Positions 21,748-29,859 of a stretch of 33,150 nt of DNA are shown in pieces. A program made the translations under genes and the position numbers. Under the pieces are notes generated by a model. The model was not told where the DNA came from and made no database searches. It saw only the letters and a program-made list of their open reading frames with translations. Each line of letters starts with the position of its first letter. Positions within the stretch are counted from its first letter, which is position 1. Origin of the DNA: an uncultured Gemmiger sp. (lineage in GTDB: Bacteria; Bacillota; Clostridia; Oscillospirales; Ruminococcaceae); the NCBI GenBank assembly GCA_934502625.1, contig CAKSUQ010000020.1, positions 1 to 33,150 of the forward strand, in the 5' to 3' direction.

Positions 21748-23932
21748 ACAGCTGGGGCGGCACTGGGCGGCCTGCATCGCCGTCGTACTGCTGCTGGTCG
21801 TGCAGGCCTACTGCGACTTAAGCCTACCTGACTACACCAGCAAAATTGTCGACGTCGGCATCCAGCAGGGCGGCATCGAAAGCCCTGTGCCCGATACCGT
21901 CCGCACCCAGACGCTGCAGGCGCTGGAGCTTTTGATGAACGAGGACAACGCCGCGCAGGCCGAAGCCGCCTACGGTGCTGCCGATGAAAACGGTGTGCGC
22001 ACCCTGAACGCCGACGCCGACACGGACGCCCTGTCCGAGGCATTCACAACGCCCGACGTCGTGCTGTATATGGCCGCCGCGCAGAATGCTGCCACTGCCG
22101 CCGGCACGACCGAGACCGTCACCCCCACGGCCTACGACCTTGACGCCGTGACGACCCAGTTTACCGCCATGGCTGAAGCCCCCGGCGCACGGGAGATGCT
22201 GCAAGTGCAGCTGTCCGACGCGCTGGCGTCCCTCGACAACAGCGTCGCCGACAGCCTGTCCAGCCAAGCCGTGCTGCTCGTCGCGCTGGAATACGACGCA
22301 CAGGGCGTCGCCCACAACGTGCAGATGGCCTACCTGCTGCGCGTCGGTGGGCAGATGCTCGGCCTGACGCTGCTGATGGTCGCCGTCGCGATCCTCGTCG
22401 GCTTCATCGCGTCCCGCGTGTCGGCCGCCATTGGCCGCGACCTGCGCCGCGACGTCTTCCACACCGTCGTCGGCTACTCCAACGCCGAGATCGAAAAATT
22501 TTCCACCGCATCGCTGATTACCCGTACGACGAACGACATCCAGCAGGTGCAGTTCGTATGCGTGATTCTCTTGCGCATGGTCGCCTACGCGCCGATTTTG
22601 GGCATCGGCGGCATCCTGCATGTCGCCAGCGGCAACACAGGGCTGGAGTGGATCATCTTCGTGGCCGTGGCCGCGCTGCTGGTTCTGATTGTTTTCCTGA
22701 TGAGCGTCGCTATGCCGAAATTCAAGCAGATGCAGGTCCTCGTCGACCGGCTGAACCTCGTCAGTCGCGAGATTCTGACCGGCATCATGCCCATCCGCGC
22801 CTTCAGCCGCGAGGATTTTGAGGAAAAGCGCTTTGACAAAGCCAACACCGATCTGATGAAGACCCAGCTCTTCACCAACCGCACGATGGTTGCCATGATG
22901 CCGTTTATGACGCTTATTATGAACGGCACGAGCCTGCTCATCGTCTGGTTCGGCGGCAAGGCCATGGACACAGGCACGATGCAGGTCGGCGAGATGATCG
23001 CTTTCATCACCTACACGATGCAGATCGTCATGTCGTTCCTGATGCTGTCGATGGTCGCCGTCATGCTGCCCCGCGCGGGCGTCGCCGCCGACCGCATCGA
23101 CGAGGTCATCAAGACCCCTGCCACCATCCACGACCCCGAAACGCCGAAGTCCCTGCCGCAGGTTGGCACGAAGGGCGTTGTGGCGTTCAACGACGTCAGC
23201 TTCCGCTATCCCGGCTCCGACGAGGACGCGCTCGAACACATCAGCTTCACGGCCAAGCCCGGCGAGACGACGGCCATCATCGGCTCCACCGGCTGTGGCA
23301 AATCGACGCTGCTCAACCTGATTCCACGCTTCTACGACGTGACCGAGGGCAGCGTGACGATCGACGGCGTCGACGTCCGCGAGATAAGTCAGGCGCAGCT
23401 GCACGACGAGCTGGGCTATGTGCCGCAGAAGGGCGTGCTGTTCAGCGGCACGATCGATTCCAACTTAAAGTTCGGCGGCGACCACATCACCGACACCGAC
23501 GTGCGCGAGGCCGCCGAGATCGCGCAGGCGACCGAGTTCATCGACGCCAAGCCTGACGGGTACGCAAGCCCCATCGCACAGGGCGGCAGCAATGTCTCCG
23601 GCGGGCAGAAGCAGCGCCTTTCCATCGCCCGCGCCATCGCCAAGCACCCGCAGATTTATCTGTTTGATGACAGCTTCTCGGCGCTGGACTACAAGACCGA
23701 TGTGGCGCTGCGCCGCGCGCTGAAAGCCAAGACCGACAACGCAACGGTCATCATCGTGGCACAGCGCATCTCCACCGTGCTGCACGCGAACCAGATCCTC
23801 GTGCTGGACGAAGGCCGCATCGTCGGCAAGGGCACCCATGCACAGCTGATGGAAAGCTGCCCCGAATATCAGGAGATCGCGCGCAGCCAGCTGAGCCAGA
23901 AGGAACTGAATTTGCAGAAGGAGGGTGAGTGA
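21731..23932 (+). CDS. ABC exporter half-transporter, degenerate-site subunit
   Basis: A 733-residue membrane-ATPase fusion. The first membrane helix is near residues 10-30, then comes an unusually long external insert (about 35-195, Ala/Asp-rich) before the second helix, a feature of one subunit in many clostridial heterodimeric exporters. The nucleotide-binding domain has Walker A GSTGCGKST (Lys524), signature VSGGQKQRLS, and Walker B LFDDSFSALD, where Asp647 replaces the catalytic glutamate. This makes its own ATP site degenerate, as in LmrC- or TM287-type subunits. AAGGAG lies just before the ATG at 21731 inside the end of marR. It forms a heterodimer with the next gene product and exports lipophilic drugs, peptides or lipids; the substrate is unknown. 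Confidence 0.92.
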   Translation: MTKIFKQLGRHWAACIAVVLLLVVQAYCDLSLPDYTSKIVDVGIQQGGIESPVPDTVRTQTLQALELLMNEDNAAQAEAAYGAADENGVRTLNADADTDALSEAFTTPDVVLYMAAAQNAATAAGTTETVTPTAYDLDAVTTQFTAMAEAPGAREMLQVQLSDALASLDNSVADSLSSQAVLLVALEYDAQGVAHNVQMAYLLRVGGQMLGLTLLMVAVAILVGFIASRVSAAIGRDLRRDVFHTVVGYSNAEIEKFSTASLITRTTNDIQQVQFVCVILLRMVAYAPILGIGGILHVASGNTGLEWIIFVAVAALLVLIVFLMSVAMPKFKQMQVLVDRLNLVSREILTGIMPIRAFSREDFEEKRFDKANTDLMKTQLFTNRTMVAMMPFMTLIMNGTSLLIVWFGGKAMDTGTMQVGEMIAFITYTMQIVMSFLMLSMVAVMLPRAGVAADRIDEVIKTPATIHDPETPKSLPQVGTKGVVAFNDVSFRYPGSDEDALEHISFTAKPGETTAIIGSTGCGKSTLLNLIPRFYDVTEGSVTIDGVDVREISQAQLHDELGYVPQKGVLFSGTIDSNLKFGGDHITDTDVREAAEIAQATEFIDAKPDGYASPIAQGGSNVSGGQKQRLSIARAIAKHPQIYLFDDSFSALDYKTDVALRRALKAKTDNATVIIVAQRISTVLHANQILVLDEGRIVGKGTHAQLMESCPEYQEIARSQLSQKELNLQKEGE

Positions 23933-23933
23933 T

Positions 23934-25745
23934 ATGCCAAGACCCGGACGCATGACGACCGAGTGCGCCAAGGATTTCAAGGGCACGCTGCGCCAGCTGC
24001 TTGCCGCCATGAGCAAGTATAAGCTGTCACTGGTCGTTGTCATTGTATTTGCCATTCTGTCGACCATTTTTAACATTGCAGGGCCGAAAGTCCTTGCCAA
24101 AGCCACGACCGCCCTCGCGACCGGATGGATTGCCAAGCTGCGCGGGGTAGGCGGCATCGATTTTGCTTACATCGGCAAGGTGCTGCTGTTTCTGGCGGGC
24201 ATGTACCTGCTGTCTGCCGCGTTCAGCTTCATTCAGGGCTGGCTGATGACCGGCCTGTCGCAAAAAGTCTGCTACGACTTCCGCGACCAGATCAGCAAAA
24301 AGATCAACCGCCTGCCACTGGCCTATTTTGAAAAGCGCACCGTCGGCGAGGTGCTGTCCCGCGTCACGAACGACGTCGATACGCTGGGGCAGAGCCTGAA
24401 CCAGAGCGTCACGCAGCTGATTACAAGCGTCACCACGATGATCGGCGTGCTGATCATGATGCTGTCCATCAGCCCGAAGATGACGCTGATCGCGCTGCTG
24501 ATCCTGCCGGTTTCGCTGGCGCTGGTGCTGCTGGTCGTCAAATTCAGCCAGAAATATTTCAAGGCGCAGCAGGCAACCTTGGGCGTTGTCAACGGGCAGG
24601 TCGAGGAGGTCTACTCCGGGCACAACGTCATCAAGGCGTTCAACCGCGAGGACGCCGTGCTGAAGGATTTCAACACCGCGAACGACAAGCTGTACGAATC
24701 TGCATGGAAATCGCAGTTTCTTTCCGGCTTGATGCAGCCCATCATGAACTTTGTGGGTAATCTGGGCTATGTGGCAGTCGCCATCGTCGGCAGCATTTTT
24801 GCGGCGGCAGGCGCCATCACCATCGGCGACATTCAGGCGTTCATCCAGTATGTCAAAAACTTCACCCAGCCCATCCAGCAGCTTGCGCAGGTGTCCAACA
24901 TGCTGCAGAGCATGGCGGCCGCCGCCGAGCGCGTCTTTGAGTTTTTGAACGAGACGGAGGAAGACCAGCTGGCCGACTCCGTCCGGCGCGCTGACCCCGC
25001 CTGCATCGACGGACAGGTTACCTTCGACCACGTCAAGTTCGGCTATACGCCGGAAAAGACCGTCATCCACAACTTCAGTTGCGACGTCAAGCCCGGCCAG
25101 AAGGTCGCCATCGTCGGCCCCACCGGCGCAGGCAAGACGACGATGGTCAAGCTGCTGATGCGGTTCTACGACGTGGATTCCGGCGAAATTTCGCTGAACG
25201 GCCACAACGTCCGCGACTTCGACCGCAGCGCCCTGCGCGAGGGCTTCGGCATGGTTTTGCAGGATACGTGGCTCTTTAAGGGCACGATCATGGAAAACAT
25301 CCGCTATGGCCGTCTGGACGCCACCGATGAGGAGGTCATCGCTGCCGCCAATGCCGCGAACGCCGACCACTTTATCCGCACTCTGCCCGGCGGCTACCAG
25401 ATGGAGCTGAACGAGGACGCGTCCAACGTCAGCCAAGGTCAGAAGCAGCTTTTGACGATTGCCCGCGCAATTCTGGCAGACAACCGCATCCTGATTCTGG
25501 ACGAAGCGACGTCCAGCGTCGACACCCGCACCGAGCAGCGCATCCAGACCGCGATGGATCACCTGATGGAAGGCCGCACAAGCTTTGTCATTGCCCACCG
25601 CCTGTCCACCATCCGCGACGCCGACCTGATCCTCGTCATGCGCGACGGTGATATTGTCGAGCAGGGCACCCACGACGAGTTGATCGAACAGGGCGGCTTC
25701 TACGCCGATCTGTACAACAGCCAGTTTGAGGATGTGACCGCTTGA
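23934..25745 (+). CDS. ABC exporter half-transporter, catalytic-site subunit
   Basis: A 603-residue membrane-ATPase fusion. The ATG at 23934 is chosen because AAGGAGG (23918-23924) lies 9 nt upstream; the GTG at 23925 would touch it. Six membrane helices include LSLVVVIVFAILSTIFNIAG and VLLFLAGMYLLSAAFSFIQGW, and an EKRTVGEVLSRVTNDVDTLGQ coupling region typical of the MdlB/BmrA group. The nucleotide-binding domain has Walker A GPTGAGKTT (Lys401), signature VSQGQKQLLT and Walker B LILDEATSSVD with an intact Glu524. Together with the 21731-23932 product it gives one hydrolytic and one degenerate ATP site. Its stop codon overlaps the strong promoter of the RNA locus that follows. Confidence 0.93.
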   Translation: MPRPGRMTTECAKDFKGTLRQLLAAMSKYKLSLVVVIVFAILSTIFNIAGPKVLAKATTALATGWIAKLRGVGGIDFAYIGKVLLFLAGMYLLSAAFSFIQGWLMTGLSQKVCYDFRDQISKKINRLPLAYFEKRTVGEVLSRVTNDVDTLGQSLNQSVTQLITSVTTMIGVLIMMLSISPKMTLIALLILPVSLALVLLVVKFSQKYFKAQQATLGVVNGQVEEVYSGHNVIKAFNREDAVLKDFNTANDKLYESAWKSQFLSGLMQPIMNFVGNLGYVAVAIVGSIFAAAGAITIGDIQAFIQYVKNFTQPIQQLAQVSNMLQSMAAAAERVFEFLNETEEDQLADSVRRADPACIDGQVTFDHVKFGYTPEKTVIHNFSCDVKPGQKVAIVGPTGAGKTTMVKLLMRFYDVDSGEISLNGHNVRDFDRSALREGFGMVLQDTWLFKGTIMENIRYGRLDATDEEVIAAANAANADHFIRTLPGGYQMELNEDASNVSQGQKQLLTIARAILADNRILILDEATSSVDTRTEQRIQTAMDHLMEGRTSFVIAHRLSTIRDADLILVMRDGDIVEQGTHDELIEQGGFYADLYNSQFEDVTA

Positions 25746-25770
25746 CAAATTGACGCAGGCAGGTTATAAT
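25742..25770 (+). promoter_or_regulatory. Perfect consensus sigma-A promoter of a structured RNA
   Basis: TTGACA (25742-25747), exactly 17 nt, TATAAT (25765-25770). It is the only promoter in the window with both boxes perfect at optimal spacing. It overlaps the stop codon of the ABC exporter gene and is not followed by a convincing coding sequence. Confidence 0.88.
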
Positions 25771-25844
25771 ACAAATAGAAAAGGCACTGCGACAAGCGGT
25801 TCGGCTTTTCAAAGTTCAGTTCAAAGTATTTCTACAAAGAACCG

Positions 25845-25925
25845 TCACTTGGCCGAGTGGCGGTTCTTGCGTTTCTTGATGATGATCGTCACCGTGAAGA
25901 TGCCGACATGGATCGTAATACGCAT
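25845..25925 (-). CDS. 26-codon mini-ORF antisense to the structured RNA, candidate type I toxin
   Basis: The frame begins MRITIHVGIFTVTIII and ends KKRKNRHSAK before TGA. A 12-nt perfect ribosome binding site (GAAAGGAGGTGA, 25942-25931) lies so that GGAGG is 8 nt before the ATG. The first 16 residues are mostly beta-branched and hydrophobic; the last ten carry six basic residues. The last codons and stop lie inside the 13-bp hairpin, which could also end the minus-strand mRNA. A possible promoter is at 26015-26043. A short hydrophobic-basic peptide overlapped over its whole length by an RNA from a stronger promoter is the layout of type I toxin-antitoxin pairs. Function is inferred, and no family was recognised. 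Confidence 0.5.
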   Translation of the reverse strand: MRITIHVGIFTVTIIIKKRKNRHSAK

Positions 25926-25984
25926 TGGCTTCACCTCCTTTCGGAAGTGGAAAGCCGAACCGCCTGCCGTTTTGTGCAGTGCCT

Positions 25985-26019
25985 TGCCGCCCGCATTGCG
26001 TGGGCGGCACTTTTATTTT
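25985..26019 (+). terminator. Terminator of the structured RNA
   Basis: An 8-bp stem TGCCGCCC/GGGCGGCA (25985-25992 with 26002-26009) is followed by CTTTTATTTT. An alternative pairing AGTGCC-CGCCC with GGGCGGCACT would use bases of the long closing stem, so the two folds compete. Confidence 0.8.
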
Positions 26020-26043
26020 AGTAGATATTTCGTCGTAACGCAA
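26015..26043 (-). promoter_or_regulatory. Possible promoter of the minus-strand mini-ORF
   Basis: TTGCGT (26043-26038), 17 nt, TAAAAT (26020-26015) on the minus strand. It is clearly weaker than the opposing promoter at 25742-25770. The start would fall near 26008, giving a leader of about 80 nt. Confidence 0.42.
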
Positions 26044-26049
26044 TACAAT

Positions 26050-26077
26050 TTGACAAGTTTGACACCCCTGCTATAAT
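26050..26077 (+). promoter_or_regulatory. Promoter of the ywlG-yggS operon
   Basis: TTGACA (26050-26055), 16 nt, TATAAT (26072-26077). A second TTGACA (26059-26064) lies between the boxes. Confidence 0.78.
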
Positions 26078-26100
26078 AGAACCAAAGGGGGCTTTCACCT

Positions 26101-26658
26101 ATGGATTATGCAAAACTTACCGCGCAGGCACGGCAGGCTACCGAAGAACTGCTGGAAGCTGCGCATCTCGAAACCGGGGATATTTTCGTGGTCGGCTGCT
26201 CCAGCAGCGAGATCATGGGCGGGCACATCGGTAAGGACTCCAGCATGGAGGCTGCCGCCGCCGTGCTGGCAGGGGTGCTGCCGCCGCTGCAGGAGCAGGG
26301 CGTCTGTCTGGCCGCCCAGTGCTGCGAGCATCTGAACCGCGCCATCGTCATCGAGCGCGAGGTCGCCAAGGCCAACAGCTGTCAGATCGTCTCGGCCATT
26401 CCGCAGCCACACGCGGGCGGCAGCTGGGCGACGAACTGCTGGCGCACCTTCCGTGACCCCGTCCTCGTCGAGGAGGTCAAGGCTGCCGCAGGCATGGACA
26501 TCGGCGGCACTCTCATCGGGATGCACCTGCGCCGCGTCGCCGTGCCGGTGCGCCTCTCGATGGATCACATCGGGCAGGCGATTCTGCTCTGCGCCCGCAC
26601 CCGCCCGCCGTTCATCGGCGGTTCCCGCGCCGTTTACAGTCAGGAGGAAGTGCGATGA
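26101..26658 (+). CDS. ywlG: DUF436/TIGR01440-family protein (YwlG-like)
   Basis: A 185-residue cytoplasmic protein. Family-typical segments are IFVVGCSSSEIMGGHIGKDSS, LAAQCCEHLNRAIVIEREVA and ATNCWRTFRDPVLVEEV, followed by DIGGTLIGMHLRRVAVPVR. Length agrees with the family (about 180). Its biochemical role is not established to my knowledge; B. subtilis ywlG lies near glyA and upp, while here it is coupled by an ATGA overlap to a YggS-family PLP-binding gene. AAAGGGGG (26083-26090) lies 10 nt before the ATG. The shared promoter is at 26050-26077. Confidence 0.88.
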   Translation: MDYAKLTAQARQATEELLEAAHLETGDIFVVGCSSSEIMGGHIGKDSSMEAAAAVLAGVLPPLQEQGVCLAAQCCEHLNRAIVIEREVAKANSCQIVSAIPQPHAGGSWATNCWRTFRDPVLVEEVKAAAGMDIGGTLIGMHLRRVAVPVRLSMDHIGQAILLCARTRPPFIGGSRAVYSQEEVR

Positions 26659-27380
26659 TCCCGGAAGTGCAGAAACAGCAGATGGCCGAGGCCGTCGCCC
26701 AAATTCGCGAGACGATGGCCGCCGCCGCCAAGGCCGCAGGCCGCGACCCCGCCGATGTACGCCTTTGCGCCGCCTGCAAGACCCGCACTGTCGAGGAAGT
26801 GCGCTGCAGCGCCGACCTGCCGATTGATCTTTTCGGCGAAAACCATGTGCAGGAGCTCGTCGAAAAGACCGACGCGGGCGCGTACAACGGCAAGCCCGGC
26901 CACTTCATCGGCCATTTGCAGACGAACAAGGTCAACAAGGTCGTCGGCCGCGCCGCGCTGATCCAGAGCGTCGACAGCACCCGTCTGCTGGACAAGATCG
27001 ACGTAGCAGCCGCCCGGCTGGGGCTGGTGCAGGATATTTTGGTGGAAATCAACATCGGCGAGGAAGCCAGCAAGAGCGGCGTCGATGCCGACAGCCTCTT
27101 CCCGCTGCTGGAAGCCGCAGCCGCAAAAGAGAATATCCGCCTGCGCGGCCTGATGGCGATTCCGCCCGCCGACGCGGACGACGCCGAGATACACCGCTTC
27201 TTCGCGCAGATGCGCGAACTTCTGGCGAAGGCCGACGCACAGCACTACGACCGCGCGCAGATGGACATTTTGTCTATGGGCATGAGCCACGACTACGCCG
27301 CCGCAATCGCCGAGGGCGCGACCATCGTCCGCGTCGGCACGGCCATCTACGGCGCGCGCGACTACAGCAAAAAGGCGTGA
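26655..27380 (+). CDS. YggS/PLPBP-family pyridoxal phosphate homeostasis protein
   Basis: A 241-residue PLP-binding protein of the alanine racemase-like fold type III without known catalysis; it buffers PLP and affects amino-acid and keto-acid pools. The PLP lysine is Lys42 (CAACKTRT; the usual context is AVSKTK). Other hallmarks are LFGENHVQEL, HFIGHLQTNKV, ILVEINIGEEASKSG, LRGLMAIPP, LSMGMSHDYAAAIAEGATIVRVGTAIYGAR. The start overlaps the previous stop (ATGA), so the pair is translationally coupled. In many Firmicutes this gene neighbours sepF/ylm genes, so the present coupling to ywlG is less common. The product acts in the cytoplasm. Confidence 0.94.
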   Translation: MIPEVQKQQMAEAVAQIRETMAAAAKAAGRDPADVRLCAACKTRTVEEVRCSADLPIDLFGENHVQELVEKTDAGAYNGKPGHFIGHLQTNKVNKVVGRAALIQSVDSTRLLDKIDVAAARLGLVQDILVEINIGEEASKSGVDADSLFPLLEAAAAKENIRLRGLMAIPPADADDAEIHRFFAQMRELLAKADAQHYDRAQMDILSMGMSHDYAAAIAEGATIVRVGTAIYGARDYSKKA

Positions 27381-27408
27381 TCCGCCGCTTTTTCCAAACG
27401 CATAGCAC

Positions 27409-27459
27409 AAAAAAATCCCACGCCAGAGCATTCCTCCTGCTCCGGGGTGGGATTTTTTT
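27409..27459. terminator. Bidirectional terminator between yggS and glgP
   Basis: AAAAAAATCCCAC (27409-27421) pairs perfectly with GTGGGATTTTTTT (27447-27459), and the inner arm CCAGAGCA/TGCTCCGG extends the stem with one mismatch. A and T runs serve both directions. Confidence 0.9.
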
Positions 27460-27467
27460 ATACAGGC

Positions 27468-29729
27468 TTACTCGCCCAGATGCCAGATATCGTCGTTGTA
27501 CTCGGCGATGGTGCGGTCGCTGCTGAACATGCCAGCCTTGGCAATGTTGATGACGCACTTCTTGCGCCAGCCCAGCGGGTCGCAGGCGTAATCGCTCAAC
27601 GCCTGACCCTTGCGGACGACGTAGGCGTTGAAGTCGGGCAGCGTCTGGAACCAGTCCTTGTTGATGAGCTCGTCATGCAGACGCTTGAGGTTCTCCTCGC
27701 GGCCGGCGGCCAACATTTCGGGGCCGGTTAGGAAGTCGATGGCGCGGCGAATGTTCGCGTCGCCCTCGTACCACTGGGCGGCGCAGTAGTCGCCCGCGTC
27801 GTAGCGGTGGATGACCTGATCGGAGGTCTGGCCGAAGATGTAGATGTTGTCGTTGCCGACCTGCTGGCTGATCTCAACGTTCGCGCCGTCCATCGTGCCC
27901 AGCGTCAGCGCGCCGTTCAGCATAAACTTCATGTTGCCGGTGCCGGAAGCCTCCTTGGAAGCCAGCGAGATCTGCTCAGACAGGTCGCAGGCGGGGATGA
28001 GCTTCTCGGCGGCGGTGACGTTGTAGTTCTCGATGAAGACGATCTGCAGGTACTTCGAGACAACGGGGTCAGCGGCGACGACCTTGGACAAGGTCAGCAG
28101 GGCGTGGATGATGTCCTTCGCGATGATGTAGGCGGGGGCAGCCTTCGCGCCGAAGATGCTGACGAGCGGGGTCGCGGGCAGGTGACCGGCCTTAATCTCG
28201 TAGTACTGGTGGATGAGGTAAAGCAGGTTCAACTGCTGGCGCTTGTACTCATGCAGGCGCTTGGACTGAATGTCGAACATCGCGTTCGGGTCGATGGTAA
28301 TGTCCTGCGTGCGCTTGAGCCAATCGGCCAGTGCCTGCTTGTTCTGCGCCTTCACAGCGGAGAATTCCTGCAGGGTGTCGACGTTCTCGGCGTAGGGCAG
28401 CAGCTTCTCCAGCTCGGCGGCGTCCTTGCGGAAGCCGGAACCGATGAGCTTCTCGATCTCTGCCGTCAGCGCAGGATCGCACTCCAGCAGCCAGCGGCGG
28501 AAGGTGATGCCGTTGGTCTTGTTGTTGAACTTTTCGGGGTACAGCTCATAGAAGCCATGCAGCTCGCTGTTCTTCAGGATCTCGGTGTGCAGGTAGGCGA
28601 CGCCGTTGGTGGAGTGGGTGAAGTGGATGTCCATATGCGCCATGTGGACGCGGTCGTCCTTGTCGATGATGGCAAGGCTCTCGTCCTCGGTGCGGGTGCG
28701 TGCCAGCGCATCCAGCTTCTCGATAATGGGCATCAGCTGGGGCACAACGGCGTCCAGATAGGCGCGCGGCCACTTCTCCAGCGCCTCGGCCAGAATCGTG
28801 TGGTTCGTGTAGGCACAGGTCTTGGTGACGATCTCGACGGCCTCGTCGAACTCGATACCCTTCTCGCCCAGCAGGCGGATCAGTTCGGGGATGACCATGC
28901 TGGGGTGAGTGTCGTTGATCTGGATGGCAGCGTAGTCGGCCAGATCGTGATAATCGCAGCCGCGGGCGGCGCACTCGGCCAGAATCAGCTGCGCACCGGC
29001 GGAGACCATCAGGTACTGCTGGTAGACGCGCAGGCGGCGGCCGGCCTCGTCGGAGTCATCGGGGTACAGGAACAGCGTCAGGTTCTTGTCGATCTCGGTC
29101 TTGTCGAAGGTGATGCCGTCGTGGACGATCGTCTCATCGATGGTGTCGAGGTCAAAGAGGTTCAGCGTATTGGTGCGACCCTCGTAGCCAGTGACGGCCA
29201 GCTTGTACAGACGGGCGTTGTAGGTCTTGCCAGCCAGCTCGACGGGATAGACCGTGTCGGTCTTCTCCGCCCAGCTCTGGGCAGTCAGCCAAGGATCAGG
29301 CAGCTCGTTCTGGACGCCATCCTTGAAGGACTGGTGGAACAGGCCGAAGTGGTAGCGCAGGCCGACGCCGTCGCCGGGCAGGTTCAGCGTGGCGAGGGAG
29401 TCGAGAAAGCAGGCCGCCAGACGACCCAGACCGCCGTTGCCGAGGCTCGGCTCCGGCTCGACCTCCTCAATATCGGACAGGTTTTTGCCCGCAGCGGCCA
29501 GTGCGGTGCGGACATCATCGTACAGGCCGAGGTTGATAAGGTTGTTGGACAGCAGCTTGCCGATCAGAAACTCGGCGCTGATGTAGTAGAGCTTGCGACC
29601 CTTGACGGGCTTGACGCGGGCGGCGCTCTCCTCGCGGACGATGTCCAGCAGAGCAAGGTAGATCTCCTGATCGGTGCAGCCGGTCAGGGGCTTTTTGGTT
29701 TTCGCTTCGATAGCAGTGGTCATATTCAT
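27468..29729 (-). CDS. glgP: Glycogen/maltodextrin phosphorylase
   Basis: A 753-residue GT35 enzyme that releases glucose 1-phosphate from alpha-1,4-glucan ends. Landmarks in order: [82 protein letters not shown], and [28 protein letters not shown], with the PLP lysine at Lys601. The N-terminus is short and lacks the phosphorylation and AMP sites of animal enzymes. GGAGG (29743-29739) lies 9 nt before the ATG at 29729; a second ATG two codons later is also possible. It is divergent from the AraC regulator and works with the debranching pullulanase at 30844-32775. TGGTATAAC (29789-29781) is a possible extended -10. Confidence 0.96.
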   Translation of the reverse strand: MNMTTAIEAKTKKPLTGCTDQEIYLALLDIVREESAARVKPVKGRKLYYISAEFLIGKLLSNNLINLGLYDDVRTALAAAGKNLSDIEEVEPEPSLGNGGLGRLAACFLDSLATLNLPGDGVGLRYHFGLFHQSFKDGVQNELPDPWLTAQSWAEKTDTVYPVELAGKTYNARLYKLAVTGYEGRTNTLNLFDLDTIDETIVHDGITFDKTEIDKNLTLFLYPDDSDEAGRRLRVYQQYLMVSAGAQLILAECAARGCDYHDLADYAAIQINDTHPSMVIPELIRLLGEKGIEFDEAVEIVTKTCAYTNHTILAEALEKWPRAYLDAVVPQLMPIIEKLDALARTRTEDESLAIIDKDDRVHMAHMDIHFTHSTNGVAYLHTEILKNSELHGFYELYPEKFNNKTNGITFRRWLLECDPALTAEIEKLIGSGFRKDAAELEKLLPYAENVDTLQEFSAVKAQNKQALADWLKRTQDITIDPNAMFDIQSKRLHEYKRQQLNLLYLIHQYYEIKAGHLPATPLVSIFGAKAAPAYIIAKDIIHALLTLSKVVAADPVVSKYLQIVFIENYNVTAAEKLIPACDLSEQISLASKEASGTGNMKFMLNGALTLGTMDGANVEISQQVGNDNIYIFGQTSDQVIHRYDAGDYCAAQWYEGDANIRRAIDFLTGPEMLAAGREENLKRLHDELINKDWFQTLPDFNAYVVRKGQALSDYACDPLGWRKKCVINIAKAGMFSSDRTIAEYNDDIWHLGE

Positions 29730-29807
29730 AATTCATAACCTCCAATGGAATCGGGGTTGGGTTTCTTGACTACACTTAGGTTATACCACACAAAACGTGC
29801 ATCTCGC

Positions 29808-29837
29808 TTGCAAAATACCCGCGAATTGTGGTACAAT
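29808..29837 (+). promoter_or_regulatory. Promoter of the AraC-type regulator gene
   Basis: TTGCAA (29808-29813), 18 nt, TACAAT (29832-29837). The expected start is near 29844, so the leader is very short. Confidence 0.58.
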
Positions 29838-29859
29838 ACTATCATTCGAGGTGACAATG

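Larger units (their letters stand above)
25777..26019 (+). ncRNA. Candidate structured non-coding RNA of about 240 nt
   Basis: The RNA runs from the perfect promoter to a rho-independent terminator. Its ends pair: 25783-25790 with 25976-25983 (8 bp, GGCACTGC/GCAGTGCC) and 25796-25808 with 25951-25963 (13 bp perfect), separated by an asymmetric 5/12-nt internal loop. Inside is a 13-bp hairpin (25837-25849 with 25856-25868, one G-U pair, loop TGGCCG). The segment 25931-25942 reads TCACCTCCTTTC, identical to the expected 3' tail of 16S rRNA, because it is antisense to the ribosome binding site of the minus-strand ORF 25845-25925. No ribosome binding site or credible start was seen for a plus-strand protein. 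It could be an antitoxin RNA, a free regulatory RNA or a 6S-like polymerase RNA. No known family was recognised. Confidence 0.62.

Noticed and set aside
25750..26076. 108-codon plus-strand frame across the structured RNA
   Set aside because: It starts at a non-ATG codon upstream of the predicted transcription start, lacks a ribosome binding site and reads through paired helices and the terminator.
27807..29738. 643-codon open frame opposite glgP
   Set aside because: It is an antisense shadow of a fully recognisable phosphorylase, with Val/Asp/Leu-biased composition and no start signal.
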